A DNA stretch of 8,882 bases from Patescibacteria group bacterium (GCA_018813805.1 JAHJAP010000081.1:1-8882); one strand, 5' to 3'; shown: positions 1-6,264, counted from the stretch's first letter. Made by a program: numbers and translations. The notes: generated by a model from the sequence alone, not told the origin.

Positions 1-1
1 A

Positions 2-106
2 ATCAAAAAAGGTGCACTCTATTTAAATAAAAATATGGTAAAATCTCCCTCTATAGCCTTAGATCAGGCAATTAAAGAATTGGTTAGGATGGGCGAAATG
101 GTATAA
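2..106 (+). CDS. 3' end of an upstream gene, product unknown (partial)
   Basis: A reading frame is open from the window edge and stops at TAA 104-106. It encodes about 34 residues ending in IALDQAIKELVRMGEMV. The end looks like an amphipathic helix of an ordinary soluble protein, with no signal peptide or membrane segment visible. It lies in the same direction as the surface-protein genes and ends 74 bp before the first of them. The fragment is too short to assign a family. Its in-frame ATG at 35 would give only 23 residues, so a longer gene entering from the left is more likely than a small complete gene. A chance open frame in AT-rich DNA cannot be excluded. Confidence 0.45.
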   Translation: MKKGALYLNKNMVKSPSIALDQAIKELVRMGEMV

Positions 107-143
107 AGTATGTTAAATGACGTAACCATATCTTTTTTGCAGA

Positions 144-173
144 ATGACATAAATGTCTTAAAAAATTTATATT
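144..173 (+). promoter_or_regulatory. Possible sigma70-type promoter for the gene at 181
   Basis: ATGACA at 144-149 (5 of 6 matches to TTGACA) is followed after 18 bp by TATATT at 168-173 (5 of 6 matches to TATAAT). Transcription would then start around 180, almost on the ATG at 181, giving a leaderless or near-leaderless message. This agrees with the lack of a Shine-Dalgarno sequence before the ATG. A short perfect palindrome, GACAT-AA-ATGTC (146-157), lies in the spacer. Such matches arise easily by chance in DNA this AT-rich, so this is only a candidate. Confidence 0.28.
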
Positions 174-180
174 TAAAACT

Positions 181-1320
181 ATGAACAAAAAAAAGTTAAT
201 GTTAATGTCTAGATTGGTAATTTTTTGTCTTGTAATTTCTTGTTTTATGCCATGGATAAATTTTGCTAAAGCAAGTCAATTAACTCTTGTTTCTGATACA
301 ATGAGTCGGCTTAAATCATCAACTTTAGCTAATCACACTATTCAATTTACCAGTCCTAGTGGAGTAGACGCAGGAGAGACTATTACTATTATTTTTCCAG
401 CTGGTTTTAACTTAGGATCAGTTGATTATACTGATATTGATTTAAAAGATGATGAGGTAAATATGACTTTAGCTGCTTCTCCTTCTGGTTCTACTGTTGG
501 CGTAGGGATTACTGCTACTACTATTACTTTTACTAATGGAACTTCAACAATAGCAGCTTCTTCAGTAATAAAAATAAATATTGGAACTAATGCTACATTT
601 GGAGTCACAGGTGATGCTCAAATTATTAACCCAAGCGTTGTTGGCACTCAAGTAGTAAGATTTGCTGGAAGTTTTGGCGATACAGCTACTTTAGCATTAG
701 TTATTTTAGATGATGATCAAGTTGTAGTTAGCGCTACTGTTGCTGCTAATTTAACTTTTTCAATAGCGCCTATGGCTACTAGCACTCTTTTAGGAGGAAC
801 TAATTCTGCGACAACAGATTCTGTTGTCGCTGCTTCTACGACAACTCTGCCTTTTGGTGAACAAACAGTTAATCAAGGAGTAGTTTTGGGTCAAGCAGTT
901 ACTGTTACTTCTAATGGTGTTAATGGATATCAAGTAACAGTACAGCAAAATCAAGATTTAGTTTCAGGTTCTAATAATATTGATGATTTTGTTGGCACTA
1001 ATGCCGCTCCTCAACAATGGGAAGCAATTTATAATCCAACTTCTACTGTTCCAAGTGTAGACACTGGTTGGTTTGGCTATACAACATCTGATACAAGTTT
1101 AAGTGGTGGTTCTGCTAGATTTGGTACTGGGGTAAATGCGGCAGATTCTTGGGCTGGATTTAGCCAAAGCAATACTCCTTATGAAATTGTTTATAAAGAT
1201 AGTGTAGCAATTGAAGCAGAAACAACCAATGTTGGTTTTAAATTAGAAGCTAATGCATATCAGCCAGCTGGAAATTATGCAGGAATGATTTTAACTTATA
1301 TTTGTACGGGTTTGTTCTAA
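181..1320 (+). CDS. Secreted surface protein with C-terminal YICT-ending domain
   Basis: A 379-residue exported protein with no recognised enzymatic motif. Residues 1-31 form a signal peptide (KKK, hydrophobic core, cleavage near FAKA-SQL). Residues about 32-178 form a Thr/Ser/Gly-rich, beta-strand-like domain containing VDAGETITIIFPAGFN. A short DDDQVVVSATV segment leads into a second beta-rich domain, about 184-379. That domain is shared with the next gene: both have NGY-VTV or TGY-VTV, a GTNAAPxxW motif, FGYxTSDxSL, an EIVYKDSV/EVAYHSGA segment, and a terminus of YICT plus two residues plus an aromatic. Cys375, fifth from the end, is the only cysteine in the mature protein. There is no LPXTG motif, C-terminal membrane helix or dockerin. 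The start is the first ATG, directly before the charged n-region, and has no Shine-Dalgarno sequence. The next gene starts 12 bp downstream, so the two are probably co-transcribed. A structural or adhesive surface role is inferred. Confidence 0.88.
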   Translation: MNKKKLMLMSRLVIFCLVISCFMPWINFAKASQLTLVSDTMSRLKSSTLANHTIQFTSPSGVDAGETITIIFPAGFNLGSVDYTDIDLKDDEVNMTLAASPSGSTVGVGITATTITFTNGTSTIAASSVIKINIGTNATFGVTGDAQIINPSVVGTQVVRFAGSFGDTATLALVILDDDQVVVSATVAANLTFSIAPMATSTLLGGTNSATTDSVVAASTTTLPFGEQTVNQGVVLGQAVTVTSNGVNGYQVTVQQNQDLVSGSNNIDDFVGTNAAPQQWEAIYNPTSTVPSVDTGWFGYTTSDTSLSGGSARFGTGVNAADSWAGFSQSNTPYEIVYKDSVAIEAETTNVGFKLEANAYQPAGNYAGMILTYICTGLF

Positions 1321-1332
1321 ATATGTGAAAGT

Positions 1333-3540
1333 ATGAAAAATTTTTTAATATTTTTTATCATATTTTTTAATTATTTAGGTGACCAAATAAATTTTGTTAA
1401 AGCAATAAATTTCCCAATAAATTATAATATTGTTTCTACTGATAATCAAGTTGATGGAATAAATAATACAATTATTCAATCAGATCAGCTTGATATGACT
1501 CATCTTTACGCAATAAATAATAAAGGAGTTAATGGGTATCCTGTTGGTTTTTATATGAAAATTAAAGTTGATAATATTTTACGTATTAACAAGGGAAATC
1601 GTTATGAATTTTATTTAAACCCTAATAATAACGCTAATCTTTTTTATAAAGCTGTTCTTTTCGCGGCAAGTTCAAGCGCTCCTGAAATAAATGGTGTTTA
1701 TACTATTTCTTTTTGGAAATCCATTGATCAAGAGGTTAATTGGAATAAATTGGCTGAATATACTGATATAAATGCTGAAAATTACAATTTGGTTGATAAT
1801 AGTTTGGGGTATAATATAGAAAGCGATCCTAATAGTTATATAGAAATAAGAGTTTCAGAAAGTCTTTTTGATCAAACTGCTACTGTTTGGAATATTTATG
1901 CTAAAACTATTTTTGGCTCAGCTTATATTAATGCTGACAGAAATCCAAACTCTAGCAGTCTTTTATATAACCTCGAATATAATGATTTTATTACTTCATG
2001 GCCAGGAATTGGTGTTTACAAAAATCTTTCTGAAAATAATCCTGATCCAATAGCTGATCAGCAAGAAATTCCAAAAGAACAACAAGAAATCTATAATGGT
2101 TATTTAACTGATACTTACCATAATATTTTTGTTAAAACAAAATTTCATACTATTCCGTCTTCGCCATCTGTAGGTATGAATACTAAAGTTTATCTTAATT
2201 CTACGGATGAAAAATACGCTAATATTTGGTATATACTTGAAGCAGAATATATTGGTTCTTCAAAATGGGATTTATGGTTAAGGCATTCTGTTGACAATAA
2301 AAACACTTGGACTGTTTTGGAGGGTTATTCAGGGGTGAGTTTAACTAATGGAGAATATGATTCTGGGACTTTAGGATTAAAAATAATTGTTGGTTCACCT
2401 GGTTATATTGAATTATATACTAAAAAAACTTATATTGAAGAACCAATATATTTTTTAAATTTATATTATGAAACTGCTTATGGCTTAGAAGGTGAAACAG
2501 TTGATCGATCGCCTGATTTTGGCAGTAATTCAAAGGATTTAACTAAACCTATTAATCAAATAGTGATTGATCCGCCAAATTTAGCCCCAGCTGAAGTTGA
2601 TCAAGGAGAGGTTGATGTTACTATGACAATGCTAATGGCTAGCACTACTGTTGGAACAGTAGAATGGACAAGTTTGCGAATAGATAAAACTAGTTCTTCT
2701 ACTATGCAAGACATTGATGTTGATGGAATTAAAATTTGGAAAGATGATGGAGATCAAATTTTTGAAACAAATCAAGACATGATGGTTGCTTATGGCCAAA
2801 ATCCTTTTTCTTCTGGAATAGCAAATATTATTCTTAATCCAACACAAATTTTAACTACAATAAATTCTTATTATTTTATTACTTATAATATTAATTGGTT
2901 TTCAGGTATTGATAGAACAGTAGGAATGTATATTGGTGATAAAACATATTTTACTATTTCTTCTCCTGATAATGTTAGTACAGAATATTTCCCTTTTATA
3001 GCTGGAAATTCTAAAATTATACCAGCAGCTTATCTTAGTTTTAATATTTTAGGAATAGATAATAATGTAAATATAGAAGGAGCAACAACTACTGTTGCCA
3101 CTGGCGGTTCAGGTTGGATTAATTTTGGTAGTTTAACTCCAAATTTTACTAATGTAGCCGCGCAAGAATTAGAAGTAACAACTAATACTGAAACAGGTTA
3201 TTGGGTTACTGTTTCTGAAGATCAAAATTTAACAAATATAAAAACCAATGAAACAATTTCTGATGTTCAAGGAACTAATGCAGCGCCTGCTATATGGTCT
3301 GTTGGAAGTGGCTTTGGTTATCATACTTCTGATAGTTCATTAAAAACAGGCACTGTAGATAGATTTTTAACTGATGATACTTATGCTGCAATAACAAATA
3401 ATTCAGAAGAAGTGGCTTATCATTCAGGCGCAACAACAGGTCAAACAACTACAATGATTTATAAATTAAAAACTGATGCTATTCAATCAACAGGACAATA
3501 TAGTAATATAGTAAATTATATATGTACAGCTGCTTATTAA
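1333..3540 (+). CDS. Large secreted surface protein, duplicated N-terminal domain, shared YICT C-terminal domain
   Basis: A 735-residue exported protein of unknown exact function. Residues 1-24 are a signal peptide (cleavage near NFVKA-INF). Two related beta-rich units follow, about 70-210 and 260-399. S130-I-D...NWNKLAEY matches S319-V-D...TWTVLEGY, and D202-RNPN matches D391-RSPD, both at an offset of exactly 189 residues. Residues about 419-562 form another beta-sandwich-like region (PAEVDQGEVDVTM, VDGIKIWKDDGDQIFE), resembling an Ig-like domain common in secreted bacterial proteins. Residues about 564-735 match the C-terminal domain of the upstream gene, ending YICTAAY. Cys731 is the only cysteine in the protein. 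No membrane anchor, LPXTG or dockerin is visible. The ATG at 1333 is preceded by GTGAAAGT, a poor Shine-Dalgarno match; the ATG at 1324 is followed directly by a stop. The stop codon abuts a palindromic insertion. Confidence 0.9.
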   Translation: MKNFLIFFIIFFNYLGDQINFVKAINFPINYNIVSTDNQVDGINNTIIQSDQLDMTHLYAINNKGVNGYPVGFYMKIKVDNILRINKGNRYEFYLNPNNNANLFYKAVLFAASSSAPEINGVYTISFWKSIDQEVNWNKLAEYTDINAENYNLVDNSLGYNIESDPNSYIEIRVSESLFDQTATVWNIYAKTIFGSAYINADRNPNSSSLLYNLEYNDFITSWPGIGVYKNLSENNPDPIADQQEIPKEQQEIYNGYLTDTYHNIFVKTKFHTIPSSPSVGMNTKVYLNSTDEKYANIWYILEAEYIGSSKWDLWLRHSVDNKNTWTVLEGYSGVSLTNGEYDSGTLGLKIIVGSPGYIELYTKKTYIEEPIYFLNLYYETAYGLEGETVDRSPDFGSNSKDLTKPINQIVIDPPNLAPAEVDQGEVDVTMTMLMASTTVGTVEWTSLRIDKTSSSTMQDIDVDGIKIWKDDGDQIFETNQDMMVAYGQNPFSSGIANIILNPTQILTTINSYYFITYNINWFSGIDRTVGMYIGDKTYFTISSPDNVSTEYFPFIAGNSKIIPAAYLSFNILGIDNNVNIEGATTTVATGGSGWINFGSLTPNFTNVAAQELEVTTNTETGYWVTVSEDQNLTNIKTNETISDVQGTNAAPAIWSVGSGFGYHTSDSSLKTGTVDRFLTDDTYAAITNNSEEVAYHSGATTGQTTTMIYKLKTDAIQSTGQYSNIVNYICTAAY
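3536..3540. repeat. Left 5-bp flanking direct repeat (ATTAA) of the palindromic insertion
   Basis: ATTAA at 3536-3540 is repeated directly after the element at 3702-3706, as expected for a target-site duplication made at insertion. The left copy contains the TAA stop of the gene ending at 3540, so insertion left that stop intact. Five AT-only bases can coincide by chance, so this supports transposition but is not decisive. Confidence 0.5.
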
Positions 3541-3701
3541 GGGTCTGTCGCCGAATACCATATTCGGTATAAAATTTCAAATTTTTGTAAATTTTGTTAA
3601 AAATTTTTTCGCTAATACAACCATATTCCCTCAAAACTTTTTAAAAAAATTTCCTAAAAATTTGAAATTTTATACTCGAAAGAGTATTCGGCGACAGACC
3701 C
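3541..3701. mobile_element. 161-bp palindromic MITE-like element
   Basis: The ends are perfect 18-bp inverted repeats, GGGTCTGTCGCCGAATAC at 3541-3558 and its reverse complement at 3684-3701. Eight unpaired positions follow on each side (3559-3566 and 3676-3683). A second perfect 20-bp inverted pair, GTATAAAATTTCAAATTTTT, lies at 3567-3586 and 3656-3675. The centre (about 3587-3655) is AT-rich and only partly self-complementary. It holds no gene. A directly repeated ATTAA flanks it. Size, terminal inverted repeats, flanking duplication and lack of coding capacity fit a non-autonomous miniature transposon moved by a transposase encoded elsewhere. A REP/BIME-like pair of inverted units is an alternative. 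Transcribed, it would fold into a long hairpin that could limit read-through from the upstream gene. The family is not identified. Confidence 0.8.
3671..3676 (+). promoter_or_regulatory. Possible -10 box supplied by the insertion
   Basis: TATACT at 3671-3676, inside the right arm of the palindromic element, matches TATAAT at 5 of 6 positions and lies 35 bp before the ATG at 3712. No convincing -35 hexamer is found 16-18 bp upstream (around 3648-3654). It would offer a start site for the downstream gene if the hairpin blocks read-through from upstream, but the evidence is weak. Confidence 0.18.
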
Positions 3702-3706
3702 ATTAA
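3702..3706. repeat. Right 5-bp flanking direct repeat (ATTAA)
   Basis: This second ATTAA copy directly follows the last base of the right terminal inverted repeat at 3701, matching 3536-3540 on the other side. It lies 5 bp before the ATG at 3712, so the whole leader of the downstream gene is built from the insertion plus this short stretch. Confidence 0.5.
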
Positions 3707-3711
3707 AAAAC

Positions 3712-5118
3712 ATGAATAAAAAAAATATTACAATTTTAATTTTAGTTTTTTGCTTAGCAATATTTACGAAAGAAGCGCAAGCTGCTATTGAAATTAAGTA
3801 TCAAGCCAAATTAACTGATGATTATGGAAAAGTAGTTGTTGATGGTGATTATCATATGAAATTTAAAATTTGGGGCATTGAAGATGCTAGTAAAATTCTT
3901 TGGGAGGAAACTTGGACCAAAATAAATAAAGTAAAAGTAAAAAATGGAATTTTTGAAACAAAACTTGGCCAGATTAATCCATTGGTGTTTAATTTTAAAG
4001 ATGAGGCATATTATTTAAGTTGTGTTGTTGGAGGAAAAGAAGAAACTCCAAATTGGAATAAAGGAATAAGCTTAGTAAAAAAGATAAAATTAGTTGATTT
4101 AAAATTTAAAATAGATGCTTTAGATATAAAAATTTCAGAAAATTTAGATAAAATTTTAGAAACAACAACGGCGACTTCAGCGATTTCAGAAACATTTACT
4201 GAAGATGATTTTGGAAAAGAATATTCTTTTTCAGAATTATTTTTTGATTTTAGAAAAATGATTTTAGACGTATATTTTAATTTTGATAAAAAAGTAGAAA
4301 AAACTTTGTCTTCTTTGGGAATGGTTATTAAAGATGGAATAGCCAGTGTTAAGGAAATAATTAGTAATAAAATAACAACAAAAGATGCTTATATTGAAAA
4401 TGCTGAAATTGAAAAAGCGCAAGTTAAAAATTTTGAAGTTTCAGAAAAAATTCAGCTTTATGATCAAGTTACTAAACAAGGCTATTGTATTTGGCTTGAA
4501 AATGGTGAATGGAAAAAAATTAAGGGAATGTGCAAAGATTATTTAGGTTCAGTTAGTGTATCTTTAGATCAACAAGGTTTAACAAATTCTACTACAGCAA
4601 CTTCAACAATAACAACTATTATTGCAACAACAACAATGGCAATAGCTACCACTACAGCAACTTCAACAACAGATAACACTTCTATTACTGAAAAAAATAC
4701 TACAGCAACTTCAACTAATGAAAAAGCTCAAGTTAAAAATTTTGAAGTTTCAGAAAAAATTCAGCTTTATGATCAAGTTACTAAACAAGCTTATTGTATT
4801 TGGATTGAGAATAAGGAATGGAAAAAACTTGAAGGAACATGCGAGGACTATTTGGGTTCAATTGATTTACCCTTGGTTCAAGAAAGTGCAAAAAAGAAAA
4901 TTCCTGCTACTTCAACAACAGAGACAACTTCCATTACTGAAGAAATTGCAGCAACTACAACTACAACTACAACTACAACCGCAGAAAGTTTAATTGTAGA
5001 AACAGAAAAAGCTTCTTCTATTGAAGAAACTAATACTGCTGCTCAAAGCACATCAGAAAGCGCTAACAATAGCACTTTAGAAAATACGATTAATGAATTT
5101 TTACAACCAAGCCAGTAA
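3712..5118 (+). CDS. Secreted protein with YQAKL N-terminal domain and two YCIW cysteine modules
   Basis: A 468-residue exported protein. Residues 1-24 are a signal peptide (cleavage near EAQA-AIE). Residues about 26-125 carry a domain with IKYQAKLTDDYGKVVVDGDY, ILWEETW, VKNGIFETKLG and YYLSCVVGG. This pattern is common in bacterial surface and fibre-like proteins (IxYQGxLxDxxGxPVxG...LWxE...VxxGxFxxxLG). Residues about 126-233 look helical and may include a short coiled coil. Two 47-residue modules at 234-280 and 337-383 share EKAQVKNFEVSEKIQLYDQV, YCIW and EWKK. Each carries two cysteines 15 residues apart (259/274 and 362/377), suggesting a disulfide loop. Thr/Ala/Ser-rich linkers lie at about 285-336 and 388-440. 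There is no C-terminal anchor or dockerin. The ATG at 3712 sits beside the signal peptide and lacks a Shine-Dalgarno sequence. The next gene is 30 bp downstream. A fibre or stalk role is inferred. Confidence 0.88.
   Translation: MNKKNITILILVFCLAIFTKEAQAAIEIKYQAKLTDDYGKVVVDGDYHMKFKIWGIEDASKILWEETWTKINKVKVKNGIFETKLGQINPLVFNFKDEAYYLSCVVGGKEETPNWNKGISLVKKIKLVDLKFKIDALDIKISENLDKILETTTATSAISETFTEDDFGKEYSFSELFFDFRKMILDVYFNFDKKVEKTLSSLGMVIKDGIASVKEIISNKITTKDAYIENAEIEKAQVKNFEVSEKIQLYDQVTKQGYCIWLENGEWKKIKGMCKDYLGSVSVSLDQQGLTNSTTATSTITTIIATTTMAIATTTATSTTDNTSITEKNTTATSTNEKAQVKNFEVSEKIQLYDQVTKQAYCIWIENKEWKKLEGTCEDYLGSIDLPLVQESAKKKIPATSTTETTSITEEIAATTTTTTTTTAESLIVETEKASSIEETNTAAQSTSESANNSTLENTINEFLQPSQ
4411..4551 (+). 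repeat. 141-bp in-frame direct repeat, copy 1
   Basis: This copy encodes residues 234-280, the first YCIW cysteine module. It matches 4720-4860 at a fixed offset of 309 bp (103 codons). The first 70 bp differ at only one position (4419), including 61 identical bases (4420-4480). The remaining 71 bp differ at 16 positions. Confidence 0.95.
4591..4715 (+). repeat. Three dispersed 17-bp copies in Thr-rich linker
   Basis: ACTACAGCAACTTCAAC occurs exactly at 4591-4607, 4651-4667 and 4699-4715. The spacings, 60 and 48 bp, keep the reading frame. Each copy encodes a TTATST-type stretch in the linker between the two cysteine modules. The pattern suggests linker growth by repeated short duplications. 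Confidence 0.9.
4720..4860 (+). repeat. 141-bp in-frame direct repeat, copy 2
   Basis: This copy encodes residues 337-383, the second YCIW cysteine module, and partners 4411-4551. Both cysteines and the YCIW/EWKK core are kept. Surrounding residues differ (GYCIWLENG against AYCIWIENK, KGMCKDYLGS against EGTCEDYLGS). Confidence 0.95.
4953..4980 (+). repeat. AACTAC hexanucleotide microsatellite (poly-Thr)
   Basis: About four and a half consecutive AACTAC units encode a run of threonines in the second low-complexity linker of the protein. Six-base units keep the frame when copies are gained or lost, so linker length can vary without destroying the protein. Confidence 0.85.
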
Positions 5119-5148
5119 ATGAAGAATAAATATGAAAAAAATAAATGA

Positions 5149-6264
5149 ATGATTTTGTTTACTTTATTTTTACGTAAAAAAAATTTTAATTCTAAAAAAA
5201 TCATATCCTTTTGTTCGTTGCGTAAAGGATTGTTTTTAATATTTTTAAGCTTTTTTTTAATAATATTGTCACTACCACTTTTTGCTGCTTTAGAAAAAAA
5301 TTATAATGTTATTGCTACTATTCCTGGTTGTGGTGACGAAGTTGTTAAAAAAAATGAACATTGCGATGGACCTGACTTAGGGGGGCAAACTTGTATTAGC
5401 TTGGGTGGTACTGGCGGGACTTTAAATTGCAATGCAAATTGTACTTTTAATATTTTTGGTTGCACAACAGCTTCTTCTGGAGGAGGGGGCAGTGGAAATA
5501 ATATAGACAGAGGAAGCGGTGGTGATTATTATTCCCCGCCAGTTACAGTTATTGTTTTTTCTGGCAGAGCTTATCCCAAGAGTACTGTAACACTTTTAAA
5601 AGATGGTCAAATTGCTACAACCGCTATTGCTGATTTTAATGCTAATTTTCAAATAAGTATTTCTAATTTTTTTGGTGGAAATTATATTTTTTCCTTATAT
5701 AGCGAAGACAAAGACAATCAGCGTTCAAATGTTTTAACCTACCCAACAGGTGTAGTTACTGGAGCAACAACAAGTATTAGCAATATTTTTATTTCACCAA
5801 CTATTGCTGTTGATAAAAGCGAAGTAAAACAAGGAAGTGATATTATTGTTTCTGGTCAATCAGCGCCACAAGCTGATATTATTATTTTAATTACCTATGA
5901 TAAAGGTAAAGAATTTTTTGTTAAAGTTATTTCCAATAAAGACGGAACATATTCATATAATTTTAATACTTTATTATTTAAACAAGGAAATTATAGCGTA
6001 AAAACAAAGGCTTTAATAAATAATCAGCTAGAGAGTGACTGGAGTTATCCAATTGATTTTAAAATTGGCATAAAAAATATATTTGTTAAGCAAGCAGTAA
6101 TTATAGGGGATTTTAATAAAGATGGTAGGGTTAATTTGGTTGATTTTTCTATTATAGCGTATTGGTATAAACGACCTTTTTTGCCTACAGACATTGACCT
6201 TAGCAGTAATGGGCAAATTGATATTGTTGATTTTTCTATTATGGCGTATTATTGGACAGGCTAA
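5149..6264 (+). CDS. Secreted dockerin protein with six-cysteine module and Ig-like domains
   Basis: A 371-residue exported protein. Its signal peptide ends near LPLFA-ALEK (residue 46). A cysteine-rich module spans 61-105 (CGDEVV...HCDGPDLGGQTC...GTLNCNANCTFNIFGC; six Cys, possibly three disulfides), of the CGNGxxExGExCD type. A Gly/Ser linker (about 109-125) and two Ig-like regions follow: about 132-210 (FSGRAYPKSTVTLLKDG, EDKDNQRS) and 214-310 (SPTIAVDKSEVKQGSDIIVSGQSAP). Residues about 316-371 form a type I dockerin with two EF-hand-like calcium loops: D321, N323, D325, G326, D332; and D350, S352, N354, G355, D361. Each is followed by FSI(I/M)AYxW. Dockerins bind cohesins, and the next two genes encode cohesin-like proteins. 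An in-frame TGA precedes ATG 5149. TTG 5218 would give a more normal signal peptide (RKGLFLIFLS), so the start is uncertain. Confidence 0.9.
   Translation: MILFTLFLRKKNFNSKKIISFCSLRKGLFLIFLSFFLIILSLPLFAALEKNYNVIATIPGCGDEVVKKNEHCDGPDLGGQTCISLGGTGGTLNCNANCTFNIFGCTTASSGGGGSGNNIDRGSGGDYYSPPVTVIVFSGRAYPKSTVTLLKDGQIATTAIADFNANFQISISNFFGGNYIFSLYSEDKDNQRSNVLTYPTGVVTGATTSISNIFISPTIAVDKSEVKQGSDIIVSGQSAPQADIIILITYDKGKEFFVKVISNKDGTYSYNFNTLLFKQGNYSVKTKALINNQLESDWSYPIDFKIGIKNIFVKQAVIIGDFNKDGRVNLVDFSIIAYWYKRPFLPTDIDLSSNGQIDIVDFSIMAYYWTG
6139..6250 (+). repeat. 25-bp near-identical repeat in the two dockerin halves
   Basis: The 25 bp at 6139-6163 and 6226-6250 differ at one base and are offset by 87 bp (29 codons). 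They encode the VDFSI(I/M)AY helix segment that follows each calcium loop. Twofold internal symmetry is a hallmark of type I dockerins, but near-identity at the DNA level is closer than protein constraint alone requires. Confidence 0.85.

Noticed and set aside
110..184. 24-codon ORF overlapping the ATG at 181
   Set aside because: It has no ribosome site and no recognisable features. Its stop overlaps the ATG by chance of frame (CTATGA), and a short open frame in AT-rich sequence is expected by chance.
426..608. 60-residue reverse-strand open frame
   Set aside because: It is antisense to a beta-rich Thr/Val domain of the gene at 181-1320. The composition is that of a complement of Thr/Ala codons, and there is no start context of its own.
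1868..2053. 61-residue open frame on + strand in another frame
   Set aside because: It lies wholly inside gene 1333-3540, whose frame has conserved internal repeats and domain structure.
2632..2847. 71-residue reverse-strand open frame
   Set aside because: It is antisense inside the Ig-like region of gene 1333-3540, with no supporting features.
4718..4993. 91-residue open frame of Lys/Leu/Gln-rich composition
   Set aside because: It is an alternate-frame reading of the second cysteine module and the ACT/ACA repeats in gene 3712-5118. The Leu/Gln runs come from the microsatellite.
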